Positions 34,408 to 43,540 of a DNA stretch of 64,000 nucleotides are shown one piece after another. This stretch comes from Pseudomonas tehranensis (GTDB taxonomy: Bacteria; Pseudomonadota; Gammaproteobacteria; Pseudomonadales; Pseudomonadaceae): NCBI RefSeq assembly GCF_014268615.1, contig NZ_JABWQV010000001.1:186001-250000 (forward strand). Direction: 5' to 3'. The position numbers and the translations under genes are program-made. Each line of letters opens with the position of its first letter. Position 1 is the stretch's first letter. The notes below the pieces were generated by a model. That model saw only the letters and a program-made list of their open reading frames with translations. It was not told the DNA's origin and ran no database searches.

Positions 34408-35151
34408 TTACTGCTCTGAGTGACGATGACAGCCGGCGACTTTTTGCTTGAGACCGGACAAGTCCAGGATCGTGACGTTGCGTCCATGCATGTCCACCAG
34501 TTCCTCCTCTCGCAGGTGGGCGATCCCCCGGCAGATGGTTTCCAGCCGCAGGCCCAGATAGGAGCCGATGGCCTCGCGACTCATGCGCAAGACGAATTCC
34601 CTGGAGGAGTAACCGCGCATGTTGAGTCGTTGCGACAGATTCAGCAGGAACGCCGCCAGACGCTCATCGGCATTCATGTTGCCCATCAACAGCAACATGC
34701 TGTGGTCACGTACGATTTCCCGGCTCATGAGTTTGTTGAGGTTGTGCTGTAGGGAGGGGAGGTCGCGGGCGAGTTTTTCCAGGAGAGTGAAGGGGAGCGG
34801 ACAGACTTCGCTGTCTTCCAGGGCAATCGCTGTGCAGGCGTAATGATCGGTGCTGATGGCGTCCAGACCGAGCATTTCGCCTTGCATCTGAAACCCTGTG
34901 ATTTGTTCGCGGCCATCCGTGGACAAGATGCTGGTCTTGAAAAAGCCCAGTCGTACGGCATACAGCGAACGCAGCGGATCGCCGGTGCGATACAGCGCCG
35001 CGCCCTTTTTGACCTTCACCCGCTGGGCGATCAACGTGTCGAGGCGCTCGACTTCACCGCCTGTCAGCCCAATGGGCAGGCACAGTTCAAGCACGCTGCA
35101 ATTGGAACAGGCAGTCTTGAGGGCATGCACGTGTAACACTTGCGAAGACAT
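34408..35151 (-). CDS. FNR/ANR-type oxygen-sensing regulator
   Basis: A 247-residue Crp/Fnr regulator. Cys15, Cys18, Cys24 and Cys117 stand exactly five residues before FNR Cys20/23/29/122, so an oxygen-labile 4Fe-4S cluster is expected. The recognition helix reads LETICRG: Glu204 and Arg208 match FNR E209/R213, but Cys207 replaces FNR Ser212. The start at 35151 (MSSQVLHVHALKT) is favoured over 35178 or 35364. P. putida is known to have ANR plus two paralogs, and this may be one. It sits at the end of the FNR-box island and probably helps control it. Confidence 0.92.
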   Translation of the reverse strand: MSSQVLHVHALKTACSNCSVLELCLPIGLTGGEVERLDTLIAQRVKVKKGAALYRTGDPLRSLYAVRLGFFKTSILSTDGREQITGFQMQGEMLGLDAISTDHYACTAIALEDSEVCPLPFTLLEKLARDLPSLQHNLNKLMSREIVRDHSMLLLMGNMNADERLAAFLLNLSQRLNMRGYSSREFVLRMSREAIGSYLGLRLETICRGIAHLREEELVDMHGRNVTILDLSGLKQKVAGCHRHSEQ

Positions 35152-35562
35152 TGGACGGCTTCCTTTTGCAACAAGCATAGGGGAATAACTGCGCTGTGCC
35201 TGTTTTTCCGGGGCCATTGCCACTTTTATCGGGTCAGGCGACTCCCGCAGTGAATGCAAAAAGACTGGGGGCACGAGTAAGTGACTGATTTGAGCCGATT
35301 GGGCCAATAAGTCATGGGGCTGCACCGCACGTCGGTTGATTTGATTCAGCCCCTTCCCGGCCACCGGTTACGTGCCGCTGAGTTTTCCTGAACTCGCAAA
35401 GAGAATGGGGATCTAGACTCCAATACCGCAGCTTTACGACAAATATCCGTACCCGCACTTGAAGTCATTTATCCGAGCTGGCATCACCGACTCCGGGTAT
35501 TACAAAGGGGGGCGATGGACAGCAAGGGGCGCTTCAGCCAGGCGGATTGAGGATATTTACTG
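35152..35562. other. Intergenic region upstream of the FNR-like regulator and the PAS kinase
   Basis: This 411-base stretch is a divergent promoter region with no gene. A poor FNR half-site, TTGATTTGATTCAG, lies at 35336-35349 and might give autoregulation. Nothing else stands out. Confidence 0.6.
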
Positions 35563-37365
35563 ATGTTGAACATTCAAGAGCTACCCGTGGAAACCCGCAC
35601 ATCGAGCGAGTACGAAAGTCTGGCCACGATGGGAGCGAGCGCGCTCGACGCCATTCCGGGGGCGGTTTATCTCTGCGATCGCGAAGGTTGGCTCGTCAGG
35701 TATAACAGTGAGGCCGCCGAGCTGTGGGGTAGGGTGCCGGTACTAGGCGAGAACGGTGACCGCTTCTGTGGCTCGCACCGGCTTTTCTTGCCCGACGGTA
35801 CGCCGCTGGCTTTTGAGGACTGCCCAATGGCGTCGGCTCTCAACAGCGGCGTACCCACACGCAATCAGGAAGTGATCATTGAGCGTCCAGACGGAGCGCG
35901 GATCGTCGCCCTTGTGAACATCCGGCCCCTTAGAGATCGAAGCGGGGCCATTCAAGGGGCGATCAATTGCTTCCAGGATGTCTCGGCGCACCATGCCATG
36001 GCCGAAGAGCTTCGACGCAAGAGCGCCGACCTCGAGGATTTTTTTGAAAACAGCGCGGTGGGGCTTCACATTGTCAGCAACGCGGGCATTATCCAGCGTG
36101 CCAACAAGGCCGAGCTGAACATGCTGGGCTACACGGCTGAAGAATATATTGGCCGCCACATTACGGAGTTTCATGTCGATGAGTCCGTTATTGGTGACAT
36201 CCTCAACAAACTGGGCAGCGGCGAAAGCCTGGACAGCTACCCGGCGCGGTTGAGGGCCAAAGACGGCACGATCAGGCATGTAGCGATTACCTCCAATGGG
36301 CGTTTCGAGGACGGTAAGCTCTTTCACACACGCTGTTTCACCATCGACGTCACGCTCGCCCAGCGAATGGAAAGCCAGATTCGTGAAAGTGAACGGCACA
36401 TGCGCAATCTGCTCGAGGCTTTGCCCGCCGCGGTTTATACCACCGACGCGCAAGGGCGCATCACCTTCTTCAATCGGGCCGCTGTCGAGTTGTCCGGGCG
36501 AACGCCTCAACTGGGTGACCTGTGGTGCGTGACCTGGAAAATATTCAATACTGACGGGAGCGCGCTTCCCCACGACCAATGCCCGATGGCGGTGGCCTTG
36601 AAGGAAAACCGCCCGATACGCGGTGTCGAGGCCATTGCCGAGCGGCCTGATGGCACTCGTGTGCCGTTTGCGCCTTACCCCACACCGCTGCATGACGCCG
36701 ATGGCAACCTGGTGGGCGCCATCAACATGCTGGTGGACATCACCGAGCGAAAGCAGGCGGAGAACCGGCAGAAGACCCTGATCGACGAACTCAATCATCG
36801 GGTCAAGAACACCCTGGCCACCGTGCAATCGCTGGCGGCACAAACGGCGCGCAATGCCGAAGATGCGAAAGATGGTTACAGGCGTTTCGAAGCCAGATTG
36901 CTGGCGTTGTCCCGGGCCCATGATCTGTTGACCCGGCGCCATTGGGGGCATACCCCTCTGGGTTCCCTTGCTCAAGAAGTGCTGATGCCGATATTTGGCC
37001 AGGAACCCGGTCGCATCGTGGTGGAGGGCGAGCCTGTGGACGTCAGCACCCGAGTGGCGCTCAACCTCACAATGACCCTCAATGAACTGGCGATCAATGC
37101 ACTTAAATACGGAGCGATGTCAGTCGAGACCGGCACGCTTTCAGTGAAATGGTCTGTGCAATCAGACGCCAAGGGTATGTTGCTGACGCTGGACTGGTGC
37201 GAGCGAGGCGGACCACCGGTATCCCAGCCCAAGCGGGAAGGGCTGGGTTCTCGTTTGATGAAACGCTGCATCGAGCGCGATTTGGGCGGGACATTTGACC
37301 TTACCTTCGACCCGCACGGGGTTGTCTGCCGCTTCTCGTTTCTGCTCGGCGCGTCCAGCCCATGA
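35563..37365 (+). CDS. PAS-domain HWE-type histidine kinase
   Basis: A 600-residue soluble kinase with three PAS-like domains (about 20-145, 148-270, 280-405). Then comes the HWE/HisKA_2 box ELNHRVKNTLATVQSLAAQT (phospho-His near 410) and an ATPase domain with LNELAINALKYGA. The usual HWE segment is seen as RRHWGHTPLG, where the Glu is not kept. There is no TM helix, so it senses a cytoplasmic signal, perhaps redox or light-like. It overlaps a single-domain receiver gene by ATGA. Such pairs belong to general-stress-type signalling in other bacteria. Confidence 0.9.
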   Translation: MLNIQELPVETRTSSEYESLATMGASALDAIPGAVYLCDREGWLVRYNSEAAELWGRVPVLGENGDRFCGSHRLFLPDGTPLAFEDCPMASALNSGVPTRNQEVIIERPDGARIVALVNIRPLRDRSGAIQGAINCFQDVSAHHAMAEELRRKSADLEDFFENSAVGLHIVSNAGIIQRANKAELNMLGYTAEEYIGRHITEFHVDESVIGDILNKLGSGESLDSYPARLRAKDGTIRHVAITSNGRFEDGKLFHTRCFTIDVTLAQRMESQIRESERHMRNLLEALPAAVYTTDAQGRITFFNRAAVELSGRTPQLGDLWCVTWKIFNTDGSALPHDQCPMAVALKENRPIRGVEAIAERPDGTRVPFAPYPTPLHDADGNLVGAINMLVDITERKQAENRQKTLIDELNHRVKNTLATVQSLAAQTARNAEDAKDGYRRFEARLLALSRAHDLLTRRHWGHTPLGSLAQEVLMPIFGQEPGRIVVEGEPVDVSTRVALNLTMTLNELAINALKYGAMSVETGTLSVKWSVQSDAKGMLLTLDWCERGGPPVSQPKREGLGSRLMKRCIERDLGGTFDLTFDPHGVVCRFSFLLGASSP

Positions 37366-37724
37366 GTGCGTTCCCCGGAGTCAGAGTGCTGGTGGTCGAG
37401 GACGAAGGCGCCATCGCCATGTTGGTCGAGCAAATGCTCGAAGAACTCGAATGCGTGGTGGTGGCATCCGTGGCCCGGCTCGCTACGGCGTGTGAAGTGG
37501 CGAACCAGGCGGCGATTGATTTGGCCATTCTGGATGTCAACCTGGCCGGCGAGCGGGTTTTTCCGGTTGCCGAGATTCTCCAGGCTCGGCAGATTCCGTT
37601 TTTATTCAGCACCGGATACGGTGCCAGCGGGCTGCCTAGCGAGTTTGCCCATCGCCCCGTGTTGCACAAGCCATTTTCCGAGAACGATTTGCAACTGAAG
37701 ATCGCCCTTGCCCTGGGGCGCTGA
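37362..37724 (+). CDS. Single-domain response regulator (FATGUY-like)
   Basis: A 120-residue receiver with no output domain. It has the acidic pair VVEDEG, the phospho-Asp in LAILDVNLAGE, the motif FLFSTGYG (FATGUY-like) and Lys in VLHKPF. FATGUY receivers usually work with HWE or HisKA_2 kinases as phosphate shuttles, which fits its overlap with the upstream kinase. The final target is unknown. Confidence 0.9.
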   Translation: MSAFPGVRVLVVEDEGAIAMLVEQMLEELECVVVASVARLATACEVANQAAIDLAILDVNLAGERVFPVAEILQARQIPFLFSTGYGASGLPSEFAHRPVLHKPFSENDLQLKIALALGR

Positions 37725-37810
37725 CCTTCAGCGATGAACTGGCTTACTGTCCGGTCCTGGTGATTCCCTCCGAAGGCGTCTTCGGGCGCGTTCATTCCAG
37801 TTTATGAAAC

Positions 37811-37881
37811 GGTGGATTGCAGTTCGTGCGTATTCCTCCCCTCTCTCTTTGGGAAGAAGATAACCCCACCTGCAATGCACC
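37811..37881 (+). promoter_or_regulatory. Long inverted repeat in the leader of the PPOX-reductase gene
   Basis: GGTGGATTGCAG (37811-37822) pairs with CTGCAATGCACC (37870-37881) with one mismatch, across a 47-base loop. It lies 82 bases upstream of the fusion gene start. It could be a structured 5' UTR or an operator. No riboswitch class was recognised. Confidence 0.4.
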
Positions 37882-37962
37882 CTCGGCAAGAGGCGTAGCG
37901 CAGTCCCCCTGACCGTAGCGTCTGAACGCAGTGTGCAAGGCTGCGGGCGCGAGGAGTAGCTG

Positions 37963-40014
37963 ATGGACGAAGCCTCGAAAGCACAACCCTCACCCTGGCA
38001 TGAAGGCGAACTGACCTTGCAGCGCTCGGTCGGTGCGGTCGACATGATGACCAGCGTCGGCCAGCGGCAGTTGGCACGCGACTGGATGCCGGACCAGCAC
38101 CGGGACTTCTACGCGCAGTTGCCTTTCGTGGTATTGGGCGCCGTGGATCGGCAAGGTGACGTGTGGGCGACCCTGCGCACCGGCAAGCCCGGTTTCATGA
38201 ACTCACCTGATCCGCAAACCCTGCAGATCAATCTCGAGCCGCAACCCAGCGATCCGGCCCAGGAGGGCATGGGCGAGGGGGATGCCATCGGTATGCTGGG
38301 TATCGAGTTGCACACCCGCCGGCGCAACCGCATGAACGGCAACATCCGCCGTCTGCTCGGTCACGGGCTGGAAATATCCGTACGTCAGGCCTATGGCAAT
38401 TGCCCTCGCTATATCAACCTGCGCCAATATTCCTTTGTCCGGGAACAGGCCGGCGACGCTCGGCACTTGGTGGCGACGGACCCACTGGCCCGTCGGCTGA
38501 TCACAGCGGCTGATTCGTTTTACATCGCCACCTATGTGGAGCGCGACGGCGAGCGGCAGGTCGATGCGTCCCACCGTGGCGGCAAGCCAGGTTTTGTGCG
38601 CATGGACGAGGACGGCACACTGACCATTCCGGACTTTTCCGGAAACCTGTTCTTCAACACCCTGGGCAACATCCTGCTCAATCCCCGCGCAGGCCTTACC
38701 TTTATTGATTTCAAGACCGGCGACCTTCTGCAAATGACCGGTTCAGCCCAAGTATTGCTGGACGATCCCGAAATAGCGGCGTTCCAGGGGGCTGAGCGGT
38801 TGCTGCGCTTCAAGCCGCAGCGCGTTGTTTACCGCCCGGCAGCGGTTCCGCTGCGCTGGAAGGACCAGAGCGCGGGCGACTCACCCAACTCATTGATGAC
38901 CGGGAGCTGGGAACAAGCCGCCGAGCGCTTGCAGGCCGAAGCCCTGCGGACCCACTGGCGCCCATTGCGCGTGGTTCGAGTAGTGGATGAGAGCCACAAC
39001 ATTCGCTCCTTCTACCTGCAAGCGGCCGACGGCGCGGGCGTGCCCCGGTTTGACGCCGGCCAGCACTTGCCCGTGCGGATTTCGCTGGAGGGGCAGAAAG
39101 CGCCATTGATTCGCACCTACAGCGTGTCCAGTGCGCCGTCGGATGACTTCCTGCGCATCAGCGTCAAGCGCGATGGTTTGGTCTCCTCGCACCTGCATGA
39201 CCGGTTCGAGGTGGCGCAGCAGCTTGAGGCGCGAGCGCCCCAAGGGCACTTCACCGTTCAGGCCACTGAGCGGCGGCCCTTGGTGCTGCTGGCGGCGGGC
39301 GTGGGTGTGACGCCGCTGTTGTCGATGTTGCGCGAGGTGGTTTATCAGGGCCTGCGCATGAGCCGGATGCGGCCGGTCTGGATGGTGCAAAGCGCGCGCA
39401 CGGTTGCCGACCTGGCCTTTCGCGAGGAAATCGATGAGCTGGCGAACCGCGCCGGGGGCAAGGTCAAGGTCCTGCGCGTGGTCAGCCAACCGCCGAGCGA
39501 CGGAGACGGGCAAGGTTACGACGCGACGGGCAGGATTGATGTCGAGCTGCTCAAGCAACTGCTGACGCTCGATGACTACGACTACTACCTCTGCGGGCCG
39601 GGCAGCTTCACCCAGTCGCTGTATGACGGGCTGCGTAAATTGCGCATTCCTGATGATCGCATTCACGCCGAGACTTTCGGCCCGTCCACGCTGGTGCGTG
39701 ACGCCGAAATCAGTGTGCCGGCGATCCCGCAAGTGCCTGCATCGAGCGAGACGGTAAAGGTATTGTTCGCCAGCTCCGGCAAGGAGGCCCGTTGGGAGCC
39801 AGGCAGCGGGACCTTGCTGGAACTCGCCGAGGCCCGGGGCCTTAGCCCTGAATTCAGTTGCCGCGGCGGTTCCTGCGGCACCTGTAAAACCCGGTTGAGC
39901 CAGGGGCAGGTGCATTATCTGAACAGTCCGGCCGAGCCGGTTGCCGAAGATGAGGTACTGATCTGTTGCGCAGTGCCGGCACAGGGGAGTGAGACCGTGG
40001 TTCTGGACGTTTGA
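37963..40014 (+). CDS. PPOX-like domain fused to ferredoxin-NADP reductase and 2Fe-2S ferredoxin
   Basis: A 683-residue three-part protein. An N-terminal split-barrel flavin (pyridoxamine-phosphate-oxidase-like) domain spans about 40-270. A FAD/NAD(P) reductase module spans about 325-580 (RTYSVSSAP, LLAAGVGVTPLLSML, YYLCGPGSF). A plant-type 2Fe-2S domain completes it, with Cys633, Cys638, Cys641 and a last Cys at 668 or 669. It probably passes electrons from NAD(P)H to a small oxidised substrate; which one is unknown. GAGGAG lies seven bases upstream of the ATG. Confidence 0.9.
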   Translation: MDEASKAQPSPWHEGELTLQRSVGAVDMMTSVGQRQLARDWMPDQHRDFYAQLPFVVLGAVDRQGDVWATLRTGKPGFMNSPDPQTLQINLEPQPSDPAQEGMGEGDAIGMLGIELHTRRRNRMNGNIRRLLGHGLEISVRQAYGNCPRYINLRQYSFVREQAGDARHLVATDPLARRLITAADSFYIATYVERDGERQVDASHRGGKPGFVRMDEDGTLTIPDFSGNLFFNTLGNILLNPRAGLTFIDFKTGDLLQMTGSAQVLLDDPEIAAFQGAERLLRFKPQRVVYRPAAVPLRWKDQSAGDSPNSLMTGSWEQAAERLQAEALRTHWRPLRVVRVVDESHNIRSFYLQAADGAGVPRFDAGQHLPVRISLEGQKAPLIRTYSVSSAPSDDFLRISVKRDGLVSSHLHDRFEVAQQLEARAPQGHFTVQATERRPLVLLAAGVGVTPLLSMLREVVYQGLRMSRMRPVWMVQSARTVADLAFREEIDELANRAGGKVKVLRVVSQPPSDGDGQGYDATGRIDVELLKQLLTLDDYDYYLCGPGSFTQSLYDGLRKLRIPDDRIHAETFGPSTLVRDAEISVPAIPQVPASSETVKVLFASSGKEARWEPGSGTLLELAEARGLSPEFSCRGGSCGTCKTRLSQGQVHYLNSPAEPVAEDEVLICCAVPAQGSETVVLDV

Positions 40015-40057
40015 GCAGGTGCTCATCTCGCCCCAATCGCCCAGCCAAACAGAACCC

Positions 40058-40180
40058 GTGGCGAGGGAGCTTGCTCCCGCTGGGCTGCGCAGCAGCCCCA
40101 AAAGAGCTGAACACAATCGCCCTGACACAGCGCGATGGCAGATCTTAGGGCTGCTGCGCACCCCAGCGCCCTTGCCACAG
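40058..40180. repeat. REP-like repeat pair
   Basis: GTGGCGAGGGAGCTTGCTCC (40058 onward) with the adjacent GGGCTGCGCAGCAGCCC is mirrored by GGGCTGCTGCGCACCCCAGC and CCTTGCCAC to 40180. It fills the gap between the two convergent genes and is typical of Pseudomonas REP doublets. Confidence 0.75.
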
Positions 40181-40181
40181 G

Positions 40182-41087
40182 CTAGATCGTACGTCGCACT
40201 TTTCCTGGTGCTTGCCCATAAACCTCCTTGAATTTCTTGCTGAACGCGGCCTGGGATTGGTAACCGACCTGCACGGCAATATCGCTCAAGCCCAAATGTG
40301 AATGGCTCAGCAGACTGAACGCCAACTCCATGCGTATTTGCGTCAACAACACCCAAGGCGATACCCCGGCCACGCGAACGAAGGTTCGCATGAAGTTCGC
40401 GCGGGACATGTTCGCGAGGTCCGCCAGGCCTTGAATTGTCCACTCGTAGGCCGGATCTGCCAGCATTGCCTGCCAGACTCGCCCCAGACGTTTATCGCCC
40501 AACAGGGCCAGCGTGCCGCTGTCCTGGCCATGACTTGCCAGATGCGCACGCAGAATAAGCGTGAACAATGCCTGGGAAAGCGCATCGAGCAGAAAACGAG
40601 CGCCGACCTCATCCTCATCCGCCTCTGCTCGAATGACCTCGACCAGGGTCGGTAGCGGCCCGTTAGCGGGCAAGGCGCCGCTGGGAATCACCAGGTATTC
40701 GGGCAAGGCTGCAAACAGCAGTGACGCTCGATTGAAGTGAAAGCTACCGCACAACATGTCCAGTTCCGCGCTGGCGCCGCCAATCCGATGGATCGGCAAC
40801 GCGCCACCCAGGACAAGTTCTGGCGAGGAGGGCACAACCATTTTTCCTGGGCTATGCAAGACATGCCGGGCGCCACGAGGCAACAGCAGGATGTCGCCGG
40901 CGCGCATGGGCAAACGCTGCCCATCGGGAAACTCCACCCGGCACTCTCCCGCCAACACGATGTGATAGGGCGCGTTGCCCAGGGCTTGTTGCTCGTGATC
41001 CAACGCCCAGTCACCCTGAAACTGACAACGCAGATCCAGGCTACCGCGCACGTTGGCCAGGCTCATGAGTTTATCGATTGCATTCAT
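40182..41087 (-). CDS. AraC-family transcriptional regulator
   Basis: A 301-residue regulator with a cupin-like sensor half (about 1-190, AGDILLLPRGARHVLHSPG) and a C-terminal double HTH (WTIQGLADLANMSRANFMRTF and LGLSDIAVQVGYQSQAAFSKKF). The start at 41087 (MNAIDKLMSLANV) is preferred to a longer frame reaching 41177. It is divergent from the AhpD-like gene by 110 bases and probably controls it. The ligand is unknown. Confidence 0.92.
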   Translation of the reverse strand: MNAIDKLMSLANVRGSLDLRCQFQGDWALDHEQQALGNAPYHIVLAGECRVEFPDGQRLPMRAGDILLLPRGARHVLHSPGKMVVPSSPELVLGGALPIHRIGGASAELDMLCGSFHFNRASLLFAALPEYLVIPSGALPANGPLPTLVEVIRAEADEDEVGARFLLDALSQALFTLILRAHLASHGQDSGTLALLGDKRLGRVWQAMLADPAYEWTIQGLADLANMSRANFMRTFVRVAGVSPWVLLTQIRMELAFSLLSHSHLGLSDIAVQVGYQSQAAFSKKFKEVYGQAPGKVRRTI

Positions 41088-41197
41088 TTGAGAGCATCGC
41101 CAAAAAAACTGAGCGGATTGAACAAACTCGACCCGCGCCAGAGTGAAAAACTGAGGGCGTCGAAACAGTACACCCAACCCACTCAGGAGTTAATGCC

Positions 41198-41545
41198 ATG
41201 TTCAACAACTGGTCTGAATTGTTGCCCACCATTCAAAAAGCCTTTGGCGCGCTGGGCAAGAGCAACCCGAAAATGGTCAAGGCCTACATGGCCCTTGGGG
41301 AGGCCGCCAGCGAAAACGACGTACTCGATGCCAAGACCCGCGAGCTGATTTCAATCGCGATCGCGGTCACCACCCGCTGCGATGGCTGTATCGCCGCGCA
41401 CACCGACGCGGCGATCAAGGCTGGGGCGAGCCGCGAGGAAGTGGCCGCCGCCCTGGCAACCGCGATCTCGCTGAATGCAGGCGCCGCGTACATTTACTCG
41501 CTGCGTTCGCTTGAAGCCTATGACACGTTGAACAACCGCGCGTGA
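41198..41545 (+). CDS. AhpD-like carboxymuconolactone decarboxylase family protein
   Basis: A 115-residue all-alpha protein with the redox motif RCDGCIAAHTDAA, the CxxC...H signature of AhpD-like peroxidases and disulfide reductases. CAGGAG lies upstream of the ATG. It is divergent from the AraC-family regulator and ends before a strong terminator. A role in peroxide or aldehyde stress is likely but not proven. Confidence 0.9.
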   Translation: MFNNWSELLPTIQKAFGALGKSNPKMVKAYMALGEAASENDVLDAKTRELISIAIAVTTRCDGCIAAHTDAAIKAGASREEVAAALATAISLNAGAAYIYSLRSLEAYDTLNNRA

Positions 41546-41561
41546 CGCCACGCAACGTCAG

Positions 41562-41590
41562 GCCCCGGCACTGCAAAGTACCGGGGCTTT
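41562..41590 (+). terminator. Rho-independent terminator after the AhpD-like gene
   Basis: GCCCCGG-c-ACT pairs with AGT-a-CCGGGGC around a GCAA loop, followed by TTTT. Confidence 0.88.
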
Positions 41591-41696
41591 TGCCCGTTCT
41601 ATGGAAAATCGCCAGGTGATTGTGCTAAACCTTCCGATCGATCGATGCCGGCTTGCTGGCAGTCAACTGTTCCAACAACCGCTTAAGGGAATGATC

Positions 41697-42140
41697 ATGA
41701 GCCTGCACGGTGATTACGATCCACAGAACATTTTCGCGCTGATTCTTCGCGGCGAAGCGCCGTCCTACAAGATTTACGAAGATGCCGATGTATTGGCTTT
41801 TCTGGATGTTTTCCCCCAGTCCCGCGGCCACGTCCTGGTGATTCCCAAAGCGTCCCAGGCGCGAAATATTCTTGAGGTCGAGCCCGCCGTCCTGGGCGCG
41901 ATGATGGCTGTCGTGCAGCGGCTCACGCGGGTCATCGTGGATGAACTGGCGCCTGATGGCGTGCAGATCGCGCAGTTCAATGGCGCCCCGGCGGGGCAAA
42001 CGGTCTACCACATTCATGTCCACATAGTCCCTCGCTGGGAGGGCGAAGAGGCGGGCATACATGGGCGGGGCAAGGCCGATCCCGAGGAGCTCAAATTGCT
42101 GCAGGCACGTCTGGTCGAGCGCATCCGTTCAGGGGGCTAG
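41697..42140 (+). CDS. HIT-family nucleotide-binding hydrolase
   Basis: A 147-residue HIT protein with the histidine triad HIHVHIVPR (about 104-112) and the upstream GHVLVIPK. The family hydrolyses nucleotide phosphoramidates or dinucleoside polyphosphates. The start at 41697 (MSLHGDYDPQNIF) is chosen; AAGGGA lies upstream. The longer frame to 41601 overlaps the terminator zone and is not used. It is transcribed alone, tail to tail with the MFS gene. Confidence 0.92.
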   Translation: MSLHGDYDPQNIFALILRGEAPSYKIYEDADVLAFLDVFPQSRGHVLVIPKASQARNILEVEPAVLGAMMAVVQRLTRVIVDELAPDGVQIAQFNGAPAGQTVYHIHVHIVPRWEGEEAGIHGRGKADPEELKLLQARLVERIRSGG

Positions 42141-42170
42141 CGCTGGCCCGATCCAGACGTAAGTAGAGAG

Positions 42171-43421
42171 TCAGTACACGGTTTTCTTGAAAGGGCGGGT
42201 GACCACGCCCGTGTAGAACGCCAGGATCGCGAGGCCTTGCACCACGACGGCGGCAACCACGATAGCGGCGATGGCCTGGCTCGGTACGACAAAGGCTGAA
42301 CGGACCAGGCCGAAGAACGCCGGGGCGAAGGCATAGGTGGCTTGGCTGATTGCGACCATCAGTGCAATCACCCTGGCGGTTTGTTCACGGCTGAACTCAG
42401 TCTGGGCGATCAATGGCGGCAATGAAGTGGCGTTGCCGATGCCCGAACCGATCAACACCACCGCCCCCCAGGCGACCGCCGGGTGGATATCCAGGCCCAG
42501 GAGCATCAGTGTTCCAAGCATCTGAATCCCGTAGCCCAGGCAGGCCAGTTGACGGCGGTTGATGCCTTGGGTCATCAAGCGTGCGGCCACGTACCGCCCG
42601 CCCATGGCGCTGGCGGTGGCCAGGCCCATGGCGAATGAAGCGTCCTGGGCGCCCATGCGTCCCGCCAGAATCGAATACAGATGGGCGATCAAGCCAATCT
42701 GGGCGAACAACCCCAGGGCCATGCCCGCTGCCAGGGAACGGAAATTGGCCGACTTCAGCGTTTGCGCTGCAGTCCAGGGGGTGGCGCTCGGGCCAGTCGC
42801 TACCGGTTCTGGCTGGTCGGCATTGTCGGCATGCTGGCCGAGGCTTTGCGGACTTTTGTTGAACACCAGAAAGGCGAAGCTAGTCATCAGCACCACGGCT
42901 ACAGAGCTGATCACCAGCGCCGCTGTGGCGAAGCCAAAACGCTCGATCAGCAACACCCACAACGGCGAGAAAATCACCCCACCCATGCTGGCGCCGTTGT
43001 AAGCCTTGCCCAAGGCTTTGGGCCGCTCCTTGACATACCACGGGGCGATCAGAGTATTCACGGCGGCGGCGCCTAATGTCACCCAGCCGATGCCCGAGCA
43101 GATGGCCCCGGCATACAGCACCCATAACTGGCTCGCCTGAGCCCAGATATTCACCCCGACTCCCAGCACTATGCTGCCCAACAGGGTAATGGCCGGTACA
43201 CCGAAGCGCGCGTAGAGCCTGGGTAGGTTGGCGATGACCAGCGTGCCGCTGAGAAAGTGCAGGGTAACGGCCGCCGACACCTGGGCCACCGGCCAGCCGG
43301 TGCGATCCATTACGGCCTGCATGTAGATCGGCGGTCCATAGAAACCGACCCCCCAACCGATCATTGCCAGGATGAATGTGCAGGTCAGTACGGTCTTTCC
43401 AAAAAAACGGCTGGGCTTCAT
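42171..43421 (-). CDS. MFS transporter
   Basis: A 416-residue protein with 12 predicted helices, beginning MKPSRFFGKTVLTC. It has the MFS-like layout with a polar central loop (NKSPQSLGQHADNADQPE). GGAGG nine bases upstream of the ATG at 43421 supports this start. It resembles the OFA/monocarboxylate-type subfamily by general feel only. Substrate cannot be named. It stands alone, with the S8 protease gene beyond it reading the same way. Confidence 0.85.
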   Translation of the reverse strand: MKPSRFFGKTVLTCTFILAMIGWGVGFYGPPIYMQAVMDRTGWPVAQVSAAVTLHFLSGTLVIANLPRLYARFGVPAITLLGSIVLGVGVNIWAQASQLWVLYAGAICSGIGWVTLGAAAVNTLIAPWYVKERPKALGKAYNGASMGGVIFSPLWVLLIERFGFATAALVISSVAVVLMTSFAFLVFNKSPQSLGQHADNADQPEPVATGPSATPWTAAQTLKSANFRSLAAGMALGLFAQIGLIAHLYSILAGRMGAQDASFAMGLATASAMGGRYVAARLMTQGINRRQLACLGYGIQMLGTLMLLGLDIHPAVAWGAVVLIGSGIGNATSLPPLIAQTEFSREQTARVIALMVAISQATYAFAPAFFGLVRSAFVVPSQAIAAIVVAAVVVQGLAILAFYTGVVTRPFKKTVY

Positions 43422-43540
43422 CGGCATATCCTCCATGTGGGCGCACAGGATAGGTATCCGGTGCATTGCTCACTTCGAGGAAGGTCAAACTATGGATGTT
43501 GCCGCTCCCAATAGGTTTTATCCCGCACCCAGTGCGTGGT

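Noticed and set aside
38890..40443. A 517-residue minus frame over the PPOX fusion
   Set aside because: Antisense shadow across a real gene and a REP region.
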